NCBI GenBank assembly: GCA_902760865.1
Contig: CACWID010000031.1
Location: 1-56,009, forward strand
Length of the DNA: 56,009 nt
Reading direction: 5' to 3'
From: an uncultured Bacteroidales bacterium
GTDB taxonomy: Bacteria > Bacteroidota > Bacteroidia > Bacteroidales > Muribaculaceae
In this document: positions 1-8,503 of the stretch, one piece after another
Position numbering within the stretch: the first letter of the stretch is position 1
Layout of the letters: each line of letters begins with the position of its first letter
Program-made: the position numbers and the translations under genes
The notes under the pieces: generated by a model
Seen by the model: only the letters and a program-made list of their open reading frames with translations
What the model was told of the DNA's origin: nothing
Databases searched by the model: none

Positions 1-972
1 GTCGGTGTAGGTGGTAACGACGATGGTCATGCCGTTAGCCTCCTGCATCTCCTGACCGGCCATGTTGAAGTAGCGTACGCCAGCAACGGTCTTGCCTGCA
101 TTCACCTCGTCGATACCTACGATGGGCGATACGTAGCACTCATAAGCGATCTGGTAGCTGGGAAGCTTGCCGTCGGCTACGGCGTAAGCCTCAACGCGAT
201 ACAGACCCTCGCCAGTGAAGCTCAGAATGTCCTCATACTCAGCCCACTCGCTCTCGGTACCGTCGGGATAGATGATGCGGTAGTAGATGGTGCTAGGCTC
301 GGTGGGGATGATCTCAACGAAGTAAGCGTGGATGCCGTCCTCGGTGTAGCCGTTGAAGGTGGGAGCTGCGGTCAGCTCGGTGGGCTCTTCGGGAGTCTCG
401 CCAGCCTCATAGGTGAAGGTAGCCTTGGGCAGGAACTTGTGGAGGGCATCACTCGGAGTGCCATAGGACATGTAGTGCGAGTAAGAAGCGTTGTTCTCGG
501 TAGCTACACCCAGGAAGTAGGTGCTCGTCCAGTTGTAGTCACCCTCGATCGAAACGCTCACCTCCACCAAGAGGTTTCCACCCTTGTACTCATAGGGAGT
601 GTACAAATCAAAGACTAACTCGTTGCGGCCATAAATGACATCCATAGCGGAAACAACAGTTGCACCGGTCACAGCGGTAGTGGTCTCAAAGCCGTCCTGT
701 TCAACGGTCTTGAACGCCAGCTCAAGTTCGCAATTCTCAAACTCGATAACCTCCTCAGGATAGAACTTCACCTGAGTGATCTTGCCATTCTGCATCTCGC
801 TGAGCATCTCGGCGGGATAGATCATCTGGCTCATGGTACCCTCCTGATCAACATACCAGCCATTGATGGGAACCAAGTAGTTGACGTCAGAACCATCACA
901 AACGGTCAGCACATTGGCCTGAGCGGCAAATGCCATAGCGGCCACAGCAACTAAAGTAAAGAGCTTTTTCAT
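1..972 (-). CDS. Secreted protein with conserved C-terminal tail (3' end cut by window edge)
   Basis: At least 324 residues are visible; the stop lies beyond base 1. The N-terminus (MKKLFTLVAVAAMAFAAQA) is a standard Sec signal peptide. No enzyme motif is visible; the middle is rich in Tyr, Glu and Thr, like a beta-sandwich adhesin or cell-surface protein. The visible end reads GIDEVNAGKTVAGVRYFNMA and continues into GMTIVVTTYTD. This matches the short tail seen on many Bacteroidales secreted proteins, which resembles a type IX secretion sorting domain. The same tail closes the gene at the other window end. A promoter lies upstream at 1043-1074, in the wake of the htpG terminator. Function is unknown; only about 15-20 residues should be missing. 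Confidence 0.8.
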   Translation of the reverse strand, partial: MKKLFTLVAVAAMAFAAQANVLTVCDGSDVNYLVPINGWYVDQEGTMSQMIYPAEMLSEMQNGKITQVKFYPEEVIEFENCELELAFKTVEQDGFETTTAVTGATVVSAMDVIYGRNELVFDLYTPYEYKGGNLLVEVSVSIEGDYNWTSTYFLGVATENNASYSHYMSYGTPSDALHKFLPKATFTYEAGETPEEPTELTAAPTFNGYTEDGIHAYFVEIIPTEPSTIYYRIIYPDGTESEWAEYEDILSFTGEGLYRVEAYAVADGKLPSYQIAYECYVSPIVGIDEVNAGKTVAGVRYFNMAGQEMQEANGMTIVVTTYTD

Positions 973-1042
973 GTTACAATAGTGATTTAAAAGTTAAACA
1001 AATATGAAATTAATAATTGAACGTCTGCTGTTATTATGCGCA

Positions 1043-1074
1043 CAAAAGTACACACTATTTCCTTTCACCACAAG
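1043..1074 (-). promoter_or_regulatory. Bacteroidetes-type promoter for the first secreted-protein gene
   Basis: Read on the minus strand, CTTG is followed by 20 nt and then TACTTTTG, a full match to the TAnnTTTG -7 element with a 3/4 match to the -33 element. It lies about 70 nt upstream of the start codon and its -33 box overlaps the T-run of the preceding terminator. Confidence 0.6.
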
Positions 1075-1117
1075 AAAAAACGCGAGAAAAGGCGCAAAAA
1101 TATGCATCTTTTCTCGC
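1071..1117 (-). terminator. Rho-independent terminator downstream of htpG
   Basis: A perfect 10-bp stem (GCGAGAAAAG / CTTTTCTCGC, arms 1082-1091 and 1108-1117, 16-nt loop) is followed on the minus strand by GTTTTTTC. It sits about 85 nt after the htpG stop codon, in the right orientation. Confidence 0.75.
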
Positions 1118-1201
1118 ATTTGCCAATTAAGCATAAAGCCTAATCGATTGATAATCTTTTCAGTACCGTTAACGCTATCGGTATAGGCCGTAACGACGGG
1201 G

Positions 1202-3250
1202 TCACTTGAGCAGACCGATGGAGCGCTTCAGGAAGCGGTCCAGGCCCTCGCCCTTGAGCATGTTGTTGCTCAGCAGGGCGATGTCGATGAGCTGATGGAC
1301 GCGGCTCTCGCCGGCGGCATAGGCCGTGATGAGGTTCTCCTTCTTCTGTCGCAGTTCGTCGAGGTGCTTCTCGTTGTCCTCGAGGTCCTTCTTCTTGTCC
1401 TCGGGCAGTTCCTTATTGTCCTTCTTGAGGTCACGCAGGGCGTTAATCACGTTCTGGGTGGCGTTGATATCCTCATTGACAGGCTTGATCTCGGCATCCA
1501 GTGCCTTCTCGGCCAGGTCAACAATCTTCTGGACGAGGGGGTGCTTGGTGTTGAGCACCATGCTGTACATGTCGGGCATCTCGCCATAGAAGCTCATGCC
1601 GGGCTGGAAGCGGGCCATCTCCTTCATGCGGCGCATATACTCGGCCTGCACGATGACTACGGGCTTGTCCTCGGGCGACATGGCGGCGAAGGTAACCATG
1701 AACTCGGCCTTCTCGACGGGCGGAATCTGTGACTTGAACAGGGTCTGGGCGATTTCCTGCTGCTCGGGGGTGAACTGCGGCTTGTTCTCGTCCTGCTTGC
1801 GGATGAGGTTGTCGAGCACGTCGCTGTCAACGCGCACAAAGCGCATCTTCTCCTGCTTCTGCTCCAGCATGCTGGCAAAGTGCACGTCGAGCTCGCCGTT
1901 CATCAGCAGCACGTCATAGCCGCGGTCGGTGGCAGCCTTGATGTAGGCATACTGTGCCTCCTTGTCGGTGGCGTACAGGCAGATGAGGTTGCCCTCCTTG
2001 TCGGTCTGCTCGCCCTCGATGAGCTTGCGGTAGTCCTCAATCTTGAAGTACTTGCCGTCGGTGTTCTCGAGCAGGGCAAACTTGAGGCCCGAGTCACAGA
2101 ACTTCTCGTCGCTCAACATGCCGTACTCGATGAAGATCTTGATGTCGTTCCACTTCTTCTCGAACTCGTCGGGCTGGTTCTTGGCGATTTCCTCCAGACG
2201 GGCAGCGACCTTCTTGGTGATATAGGTCGAGATCTTCTTCACGGCACGGTCGCTCTGCAGGTAGCTGCGCGACACGTTCAGCGGGATGTCAGGGCTGTCG
2301 ATGACGCCCTGCAGCAGCATCAGCCAGTCGGGGACGACGCCCTCGACGCTGTCGGTGACATAGACCTGGTTGCAGTAGAGCTGGATGCGGTCCTTGCGGA
2401 TGTCCAGGTTGTTCTTGATCTTGGGGAAGTAGAGGATACCCGTCAGGGTGAAGGGATAGTCCACATTGAGGTGAATCCAGAACAAGGGGTCGTCCTGCAT
2501 CGGCTCGATGGCGTGGTAGAACTTCAGGTAGTCCTCGTCCTTGAGGTCGGCAGGCATGCGCGACCACAGGGGCTCGACGTCGTTGATGACCTTGTCCTTG
2601 TCGGTGTCCTGATACTTGCCGTCTTTCCACTCCTGCTCCTTGCCGAAGATGATGGGCACGGGCAAGAAGCGGCAATACTTCTTCAGCAGGCCCTCGATGC
2701 GTGCGGTCTCGAGAAATTCCTTCTCGTCATCGTCCAGGGTGAGGATGATGTCGGTGCCGCGCTCGGCCTTGTCACACTCCTCCATCTCAAACTCGGGCGA
2801 GCCGTCGCAGGTCCAGCTGACGGCCTTGGCGCCCTCCTGCCAACTGAGGGTGCGGATTTCCACCTTCTTGGCGACCATGAAGGCCGAGTAGAAACCCAGT
2901 CCGAAGTGGCCGATGATAGCATTGGCCGTGTCCTTGTATTTCTCGAGGAATTCCTCGGCGCCCGAGAAGGCGATCTGGTTGATATACTTGTCAATCTCCT
3001 CGGCGGTCATGCCGATGCCGCGGTCGCTCACGGTGAGCGTTCCGGCCTCCTTGTCAACAGCGATGTTTACGGTAAGACCCTCGGTCGAGCCCTTGAAGTC
3101 GCCGGCACCCTGCAGGGTCTTCAGCTTCTGCGTGGCGTCAACGGCGTTGCTCACCAGCTCACGCAGGAAAATCTCGTGGTCACTGTACAGAAATTTCTTG
3201 ATAACGGGGAAGATGTTGTTAGTCGTTACCCCAATAGTTCCTTTTGACAT
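1202..3250 (-). CDS. htpG: Molecular chaperone HtpG (bacterial Hsp90)
   Basis: The product is an ATP-dependent cytosolic dimeric chaperone. At 682 residues it is longer than E. coli HtpG (624). The GHKL ATPase domain is clear at the N-terminus: ELVSNAVDA with the catalytic-base Glu31 and Mg-binding Asn35, DRGIGMT, then GHFGLGFYSAFMV. The middle domain carries the conserved arginine region LNVSRSYLQ. The extra length is mainly a charged Lys/Glu/Asp insertion near residues 600-645, seen in Bacteroidetes homologues. ATG is preceded by AGAAAG. The gene is monocistronic with a clear terminator downstream. No heat-shock operator was recognised upstream. Confidence 0.97.
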   Translation of the reverse strand: MSKGTIGVTTNNIFPVIKKFLYSDHEIFLRELVSNAVDATQKLKTLQGAGDFKGSTEGLTVNIAVDKEAGTLTVSDRGIGMTAEEIDKYINQIAFSGAEEFLEKYKDTANAIIGHFGLGFYSAFMVAKKVEIRTLSWQEGAKAVSWTCDGSPEFEMEECDKAERGTDIILTLDDDEKEFLETARIEGLLKKYCRFLPVPIIFGKEQEWKDGKYQDTDKDKVINDVEPLWSRMPADLKDEDYLKFYHAIEPMQDDPLFWIHLNVDYPFTLTGILYFPKIKNNLDIRKDRIQLYCNQVYVTDSVEGVVPDWLMLLQGVIDSPDIPLNVSRSYLQSDRAVKKISTYITKKVAARLEEIAKNQPDEFEKKWNDIKIFIEYGMLSDEKFCDSGLKFALLENTDGKYFKIEDYRKLIEGEQTDKEGNLICLYATDKEAQYAYIKAATDRGYDVLLMNGELDVHFASMLEQKQEKMRFVRVDSDVLDNLIRKQDENKPQFTPEQQEIAQTLFKSQIPPVEKAEFMVTFAAMSPEDKPVVIVQAEYMRRMKEMARFQPGMSFYGEMPDMYSMVLNTKHPLVQKIVDLAEKALDAEIKPVNEDINATQNVINALRDLKKDNKELPEDKKKDLEDNEKHLDELRQKKENLITAYAAGESRVHQLIDIALLSNNMLKGEGLDRFLKRSIGLLK

Positions 3251-3568
3251 TTCTTTCTATATATTTTTTATGTTTTAAGTTGTTAATCATTTTAAGGCCT
3301 CGCCTTGGCGTGGCCGCTCTCTTCCCCACTCCACCTCAAATAATATGCCATTTATAATAATGTGACAAATCGTCACCCATGACTGACAACCCTGGCACAC
3401 CATCCCGCTGGCCGCTCAGGGCAATGCAAGCCCCTGGCCTATAAAACCGCAATGCGCTGACAGCGCAAAAAGTGCTGTCAGCGCAGTAGTGCTATCTAAT
3501 GTAGTAGTGTAGTCGATGTGTTACAAGTTGATAGCTTGTACAGCACCGTCGCCGCCCTCGCCCAACGG
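3251..3568. other. Intergenic region with a hairpin, no gene seen
   Basis: This 318-nt gap between the htpG start and the stop of the 76-aa orphan contains a perfect 12-bp inverted repeat (TGCGCTGACAGC, arms 3453-3464 and 3474-3485). Read on the minus strand it is followed by TTGCGGTTTTAT, so it may terminate the orphan gene. A smaller hairpin (TACAAG/CTTGTA, 3522-3540) lies just behind the orphan stop. No matching promoter box was found for htpG and no coding frame looks real. Confidence 0.5.
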
Positions 3569-3799
3569 CTAGTCAGTGAGCAGGCGGACGTAGCCGTAGA
3601 AGCCGACCTCCCGGTTGATGAGGCTGTAGTGTGTCGGTTCATCCACCACCTCGCAGCAGTCGGGGTCGATGGCGTGCATGAGGCTGTCCCGCAGCTCATC
3701 AAACTTGTCGAGCGCTGCCTGCTCGTCCTTGCAGTTATAGACGTCGCTCATCGCGCCGTCCTCAGTCTGATATTCAAAAATCACCCGATATTTCATCAT
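3569..3799 (-). CDS. Small hypothetical protein, 76 aa
   Basis: This short acidic protein begins MMKYRVIFEYQTEDGAMSDV and has three cysteines (two adjacent, CCEVVDEPTHY). It has no signal peptide or membrane segment and its family was not recognised. Composition looks coding, with charged residues alternating with beta-strand-like segments. It follows rfbB on the same strand after 63 nt, and that gap is almost entirely filled by a 9-nt-periodic CTATAG repeat. A very similar repeat leader precedes vsr elsewhere in the window, which argues that this is a real gene. Either of two adjacent ATGs may start it. Confidence 0.55.
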   Translation of the reverse strand: MMKYRVIFEYQTEDGAMSDVYNCKDEQAALDKFDELRDSLMHAIDPDCCEVVDEPTHYSLINREVGFYGYVRLLTD

Positions 3800-3812
3800 C
3801 TTGATACTTTTT

Positions 3813-3856
3813 TTATAGTTCCTATAGGTGCTATAGTCACTATAGGAAAACTATAG
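3813..3856 (-). repeat. 9-nt-periodic CTATAG leader repeat upstream of the 76-aa orphan
   Basis: The hexamer starts at 3813 (as TTATAG), 3822, 3831, 3840 and 3851, so most steps are exactly 9 nt with variable triplets between. On the coding strand of the orphan it ends CTATAGGAACTATAAAAAAA, about 12 nt before ATG. The vsr leader at 40827-40859 has the same period, orientation and A-rich ending. Confidence 0.7.
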
Positions 3857-3862
3857 TTTTGT

Positions 3863-5062
3863 TTACCGGTTGCAGTACATCTCGTCGTAGTAGCGCTGGT
3901 AGTCGCCGCTGGTGACGCTGCGGACCCAGGGCTGGTGGTCGAGGTTCCAGCGGATAGTCTTCTCGATACCCTCGGTGAAGGGGGTCTCGGGGTACCAGCC
4001 GAGTTCGCGGGCGATCTTGCTGGGGTCGATGGCGTAGCGCATGTCATGGCCGGGGCGGTCGGTGACAAACTGGATGAGGCCGTCGTTGATGTCGTCAACG
4101 CTGCACTGCAGCAGCTGCTGGTATTCAGGCTCCTCGCGCATGATGCGGGCGATGATGGCGATGACCTGCTTAACGATGTTGATGTTGCTCTCCTCGTTGA
4201 AGCCGCCGATGTTGTACACCTCGCCTACGGTACCCCGGCGCAGAACCAGGTCGATGCCCTTGCAGTGGTCCTCGACGTAGAGCCAGTCGCGCACATTCTC
4301 CCCCTTGCCATAGACCGGCAGCGGCTTGCCCTCAAGGATGTTCTTGATGATGAGCGGGATGAGCTTCTCGGGGAAGTGATAGGGGCCGTAGTTGTTGCTG
4401 CAGCGGGTGATGTTGACGGGCAGACCGTAGGTCTCGTGATAGGCCATCGTGATGAGGTCGGCGCTGGTCTTGCTGGCCGAATAGGGCGAGCGTGGCGCCA
4501 GCGGCGTCTCCTCGGTGAAGAAACGGCGGCCGTAGGTCTTCAGGTCGGTGCGGCCCTGGATCACCTCGCGCACGTCGTCGCTCACCTCCAGCGACTGCGG
4601 CTCGTTAAAGTCCTTGCTCAACGAGCCATAGACCTCGTCGGTCGAGATCTGCAGGTATTTCTTGCCCGGGGCATAGGTGTTGTGGCCCTCGGCATCCTTG
4701 CCGGTGAACCAGGCCTCGCGGGCGCAGTCGAGCATGTTCTGGGTGCCCAGGATGTTGGTCTCGAGGAAGAGGCGCGGATTGGTGATGCTGCGGTCCACGT
4801 GGCTCTCGGCGGCAAAGTTGACGATATAGTCCACATCGTTGTCCCGCATGATGCCCTGCACCAGCTCGCGGTCGCCCACGTCGCCGCGGATGAAGGTCAC
4901 ATTGGGCAACTCTATCTCGCTCTTGATGGAGGCCAAGTTGCCAGCATAGGTCAAGGCATCCAGGATGATGACCTCGATGTTGTCGCCATACTTATTGAGG
5001 ATGTATTTCACAAAGTTAGAGCCGATAAATCCGGCGGCTCCCGTCACGAGATAAGTCTTCAT
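3863..5062 (-). CDS. rfbB: dTDP-glucose 4,6-dehydratase
   Basis: This extended short-chain dehydrogenase of 399 residues converts dTDP-glucose to dTDP-4-keto-6-deoxyglucose, the first committed step to dTDP-rhamnose and other deoxysugars. The NAD-binding motif VTGAAGFIGSNF is at residues 5-16, the catalytic STDEVYG segment is present, and YSASK supplies the Tyr-x3-Lys pair. The usual partners (rfbA, rfbC, rfbD) are not adjacent, so it is a detached copy. It is divergent from the patatin-like gene; the 78-nt gap holds a -7 box for each direction. ATG at 5062 fits the promoter position. Confidence 0.95.
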   Translation of the reverse strand: MKTYLVTGAAGFIGSNFVKYILNKYGDNIEVIILDALTYAGNLASIKSEIELPNVTFIRGDVGDRELVQGIMRDNDVDYIVNFAAESHVDRSITNPRLFLETNILGTQNMLDCAREAWFTGKDAEGHNTYAPGKKYLQISTDEVYGSLSKDFNEPQSLEVSDDVREVIQGRTDLKTYGRRFFTEETPLAPRSPYSASKTSADLITMAYHETYGLPVNITRCSNNYGPYHFPEKLIPLIIKNILEGKPLPVYGKGENVRDWLYVEDHCKGIDLVLRRGTVGEVYNIGGFNEESNINIVKQVIAIIARIMREEPEYQQLLQCSVDDINDGLIQFVTDRPGHDMRYAIDPSKIARELGWYPETPFTEGIEKTIRWNLDHQPWVRSVTSGDYQRYYDEMYCNR

Positions 5063-5087
5063 ATCAATAAAGGTTTTAGTTAATGCG

Positions 5088-5095
5088 CAAAGGTA
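5088..5095 (-). promoter_or_regulatory. -7 promoter element for rfbB
   Basis: TACCTTTG on the minus strand, 25 nt upstream of the rfbB ATG. No convincing TTTG lies at the -33 position, so the element is only half supported. Confidence 0.45.
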
Positions 5096-5108
5096 ACAAA
5101 AAAACCAT

Positions 5109-5116
5109 TAACTTTG
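5109..5116 (+). promoter_or_regulatory. -7 promoter element for the patatin-like gene
   Basis: TAACTTTG, 24 nt upstream of ATG 5141. It matters because the TTG inside it would otherwise look like an upstream start codon at 5114; the transcript should begin after it. No clear -33 partner is visible. Confidence 0.5.
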
Positions 5117-5140
5117 CGGAACAATAATAAAAATATATTC

Positions 5141-7180
5141 ATGATGAGACGATTCATAATGATGATTGTGCTCCTGGCTTGTGCCGTCAACCTGATGGCC
5201 CAACCCGTAGCACAGCAGGAGGAAAACAAGGAGCGCAAAAAAGTCGCAGTCGTGCTGTGTGGCGGCGGTGCCATGGGAACCATCCACATCGGAGCCCTCA
5301 AGGTGCTGGAAGAGGCCGGAATGCCCATCGACATGGTCACCGGCACATCCATGGGCAGTATCATCGGCGGCATGTATGCTGTGGGCTATGATGCCGACGA
5401 CATCGAGAGCATCGTCAACAGCATGGACTGGGGCGACATTCTGCGCGACCGCCTGTCGATGAGGAACCAGACGCTTGCCGAGCGCGAGAAGCAGAACATC
5501 TACCTGTTCGACTACCGCATCTTCCTGGACAAGAGCCAGGACACGCTGGCAGGTGGCTTCATCCGCGGCATCAACGTCGAGAAGACGCTGCGCCACTACC
5601 TGCGCCAGCCCGAGGACATCGACTTCAAGGCGCTGCCCCGCCCCTTCGGCTGCATTGCCACCGACCTGAAAACCGACAGCGAGGTGGTGCTCGACCACGG
5701 CTCGCTGGCCCGCTCCATCCGCGCGAGCATGGCCGTTCCCGGCGTGTTCGCCCCCGTGAGGATGGACCCCTACATCCTCGTTGACGGCGGCACGAAGAAC
5801 AACTTCCCTGCCGACCTGGCCCGCAAGATGGGCGCCGACATCGTCATCGGCGTCAGGACCGACCTGGGCCTGAATGACAAGTACTACTCCACGTCTGACA
5901 TCCTGGAGCGCTCGGTGGGAGCCGACATCCACAACCGCAGCAACGAGAATGACAAGTACTGCGACCTCATCATCCGTGTCCCCGTGAGGGGCTACTCGGC
6001 GGCCCACTTCTACCGCTCGGCCATCAAGGAGCTCATCAGGCGCGGCGAGGAGGCCACCAGGGCACAGATGGACTCCATCATGATGCTCAAGCGCATGGCG
6101 GGTGTGCCCGATGACTACAAGCCCGAATACAGCATCATCAGCCTGAACGACATCGACAACACCCGCGCCGGCAAACTCGTGAACGAGGAGAACGCCAAGA
6201 ACTCCATCAAGGCCAGCGTCGGCCTGCGTTATGACAACGAGGAACTGGTGGCCGCCCAGATCGGCGCGACCTATTACTTCGGCAACAGGCTGGACAAGAC
6301 GCTGGATCTCACACTCAGGCTGGGCAAGCGCACCATGGGCCGCCTATCTTGGAACATGATGCCCAAACCTCACCGCAAAATCGGCCTGTCCTATGAGATC
6401 TGGCACGAGGATATCGACCTCTACCAAGGGAAGCATCGCTCCGATAATGTGAAATTCATCTATCAGAAGGCCAATGCCACCCTGCTCTCATTTGACGCAC
6501 TCAACCTCAACGTTGACCTGGGCATTGCCTGGGAGCACTACCACCACTATGATTATCTGGCCAACCCATTCAGCGTCAGCTACTTCAGACCCAACGAATA
6601 CTACTTCAACTACCATGCCCGCGCCCAGTACAACAGCGAGGACCACTGGTACTTCACCCACACAGGTATGCGTGCCGAGGCGCGTTATGCCTACTACACC
6701 GACAACTTCGCACAGTGGAAAGGCCATGCCGGCTTCAGCGAGGTGAGCGCCCGCTGGCGCGCGACCTTCCCGTTGACTGCCACGACCCACGTGCAGCCGA
6801 TGATCTATGGCCGCCTTCTGTTCGGCAAGGACATTCCCTCGCCGGCCATGAACATGATGGGTGGTAACCGCGGCGGCATCTATTACGCCCAGCAACTGCC
6901 CTTCTCGGGCTTCGGGCGCTGCCATATCATGGAACGGAACTTGATTGTAGGTGGTTTCAAGGTGCAACAGCGCCTGTTCAAGGAACACTACATCATGGTC
7001 AAGGGACATGTCGCCCAGGAAAGCTATGAGCTGGATGAGGTCTTTGACGGCAAGCCCATCTGGGGCGTCCAGGTCGGATACGCCTACAACAGCATCCTCG
7101 GTCCCTTGGGCGGTTCGCTCAGCTGGAGCAACTACACCAAGCAGGTCGGCATCTACATCAACCTCGGCTTCGAGTTCTAG
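5141..7180 (+). CDS. Patatin-like phospholipase with C-terminal outer-membrane barrel
   Basis: The protein is 679 residues. A signal peptide ends near Ala20 (NLMA|QPV). The patatin domain (about 35-330) has the oxyanion-hole glycines GGGAMG (41-46), the nucleophile elbow GTSMG with Ser70, and the catalytic Asp215 in DGG, so it should be an active Ser-Asp lipid acyl hydrolase. Residues from about 350 onward alternate like transmembrane beta-strands and end in GIYINLGFEF, the terminal-Phe signature of outer-membrane barrels. This layout recalls PlpD-type autotransporters and Bacteroidetes patatin family proteins. The likely site of action is the outer membrane or its surface. The start at 5141 was chosen because the upstream TTG lies inside the promoter. 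Confidence 0.9.
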   Translation: MMRRFIMMIVLLACAVNLMAQPVAQQEENKERKKVAVVLCGGGAMGTIHIGALKVLEEAGMPIDMVTGTSMGSIIGGMYAVGYDADDIESIVNSMDWGDILRDRLSMRNQTLAEREKQNIYLFDYRIFLDKSQDTLAGGFIRGINVEKTLRHYLRQPEDIDFKALPRPFGCIATDLKTDSEVVLDHGSLARSIRASMAVPGVFAPVRMDPYILVDGGTKNNFPADLARKMGADIVIGVRTDLGLNDKYYSTSDILERSVGADIHNRSNENDKYCDLIIRVPVRGYSAAHFYRSAIKELIRRGEEATRAQMDSIMMLKRMAGVPDDYKPEYSIISLNDIDNTRAGKLVNEENAKNSIKASVGLRYDNEELVAAQIGATYYFGNRLDKTLDLTLRLGKRTMGRLSWNMMPKPHRKIGLSYEIWHEDIDLYQGKHRSDNVKFIYQKANATLLSFDALNLNVDLGIAWEHYHHYDYLANPFSVSYFRPNEYYFNYHARAQYNSEDHWYFTHTGMRAEARYAYYTDNFAQWKGHAGFSEVSARWRATFPLTATTHVQPMIYGRLLFGKDIPSPAMNMMGGNRGGIYYAQQLPFSGFGRCHIMERNLIVGGFKVQQRLFKEHYIMVKGHVAQESYELDEVFDGKPIWGVQVGYAYNSILGPLGGSLSWSNYTKQVGIYINLGFEF

Positions 7181-7240
7181 CCATAAACTGATTCATCGGC
7201 ATACAGGCCTGCCGCATCACACAACTGGATGCGACGGGGC

Positions 7241-8467
7241 TCAGAACCGTATGCCCACCAGTGCCATGAAATCAAGCGTGGAATTGACCAGACGGCTATT
7301 CTTGGTCTTGTAGCGATGATGGTCACCGATGCTTTGTAAGCCCACGAAGTAGTTCTTGTGGTTATACACGGCGCCAAGGCGTGCCCGCATGTTTATCGAC
7401 ACGGCACTTGGCATATTGTTCTCAATGTGGAAATGGTTATAGCGGTAGCCCACATAGGGAGTCCCCGTGAAGTTCAGCAGCCACTTGCGGCCCAGCACCC
7501 AGTTGTAGCCGTAGCCGAAGAGCAGGCAATAGTCATTGTAAAGAATGCGGGGAGCATCGGCCTTTGTGGGGAAATAGGTGCGTATATCTTCAGACATCTG
7601 TTCCACATCAAATTTAACGTCAAAATGCTGCAGGCTGAAGCCGACCAGCCATGAGCCGGCGTTGCGTTTCTGGTATTTCGAGAAGCAGTAGGCCGCGGCC
7701 TGGGCATAACGCCGATTGTTGAAGAAGTAATAGGCCGTCAAGCCCATCGCTTTGCGGCTGACGCCTGATTGCCTGAGTTTGTACAGGCCGTTATCCATAC
7801 CCGCAACATTCTTGATTTTATAGGTGACGTTGATATCATTGTTGTTTTCCCAATAGTAGGCATCGGCGGTAAACCGTGCGCATGTGAACGAGAACTCAAT
7901 TTTATCAGACAACTTGCCACGATGAATCAAGTTGCTCAGGCCCACCGTGTAGCCCACGCTCACCGCCATGAATGACAACGACAGGCCAACGCTGGACACC
8001 AGGTTGCTGTTCATGACCTGGTTCACATTCTTGACCGGATGGCCAATGTAGGAATCCACCCAATTGTCGCTCTTGAAGATGAGTTTCCAGTTCTTGCCGG
8101 TCGGCTTGACATAGGCACTGTCATAGCTGTTGAATGCACGGTCGCCCCAGACGTAGGTCTTATAGCAGAACATCACAAACTTGGGATAACCCATGGTGCT
8201 GTCCTTGAAGTTCACCCGACCGTGCTTGAGGGCACGCCACCAGTAGCCGCTGTTGCGTGTGGTGTCGTAAGGCTCGTTGAGTTTCGCCTCGACGCGTTGA
8301 TGGAACCGCTCCTTAGCCTTCTGAATCTTGCTCAGTTGTTGAACGGTATCGACCGATTGTTGCAGGCTGTCTTGCTGCAGGACAACAAGCGGCTCCGATA
8401 CTTGTCCCCAGGACAGCATCGCTGTGGTGAGCAGTAATGACAATATCAATATGCAACGTCTCATCAT
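7241..8467 (-). CDS. Outer-membrane protein, DUF4421-like
   Basis: About 408 residues. A signal peptide (MMRRCILILSLLLTTAMLSW) ends before GQ. A short coiled-coil-prone segment rich in Gln and Lys follows. Most of the rest is Tyr/Asn/Gly-rich alternating strands ending in FMALVGIRF, typical of an outer-membrane barrel. The segment YKTYVWGDRAFNSYDSAY matches my memory of the Bacteroidales DUF4421 family, function unknown. An open frame extends to a TTG at 8476, but that codon lies inside a TATCTTTG -7 box, so ATG 8467 (or 8464) is preferred. It is convergent with the patatin gene and follows pldA by about 36 nt. Confidence 0.75.
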   Translation of the reverse strand: MMRRCILILSLLLTTAMLSWGQVSEPLVVLQQDSLQQSVDTVQQLSKIQKAKERFHQRVEAKLNEPYDTTRNSGYWWRALKHGRVNFKDSTMGYPKFVMFCYKTYVWGDRAFNSYDSAYVKPTGKNWKLIFKSDNWVDSYIGHPVKNVNQVMNSNLVSSVGLSLSFMAVSVGYTVGLSNLIHRGKLSDKIEFSFTCARFTADAYYWENNNDINVTYKIKNVAGMDNGLYKLRQSGVSRKAMGLTAYYFFNNRRYAQAAAYCFSKYQKRNAGSWLVGFSLQHFDVKFDVEQMSEDIRTYFPTKADAPRILYNDYCLLFGYGYNWVLGRKWLLNFTGTPYVGYRYNHFHIENNMPSAVSINMRARLGAVYNHKNYFVGLQSIGDHHRYKTKNSRLVNSTLDFMALVGIRF

Positions 8468-8473
8468 CGGTTG

Positions 8474-8481
8474 CAAAGATA
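8474..8481 (-). promoter_or_regulatory. -7 promoter element close to the DUF4421-like start
   Basis: TATCTTTG on the minus strand, 6-13 nt before the chosen ATG, which would give a nearly leaderless mRNA. No TTTG is seen at -33, so transcription from the upstream operon may be the main route. Confidence 0.35.
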
Positions 8482-8503
8482 ATGAGAAAAAAAGAATACC
8501 TGC

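Noticed and set aside
1004-1186. Short plus-strand frame of 60 codons in the first intergenic region
   Set aside because: It overlaps the htpG terminator and a minus-strand promoter and lacks coding character.
1880-3247. A 455-codon open frame on the plus strand opposite htpG
   Set aside because: It is the antisense shadow of a well-conserved gene with strong codon bias; composition is dominated by Leu, Val, Asp and His and no family motif is present.
3813-3856. CRISPR-like repeats
   Set aside because: The period of 9 nt with 3-nt variable parts is far too short for repeat-spacer units, and there are no cas genes in the window.
3935-5083. A 382-codon open frame opposite rfbB
   Set aside because: Antisense shadow of a certain gene, with no start signal or recognisable domain.
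7181-7240. Weak CGCATC/GATGCG hairpin between the converging patatin and DUF4421-like genes as a terminator
   Set aside because: The stem is only 6 bp and no T-run follows on either strand.
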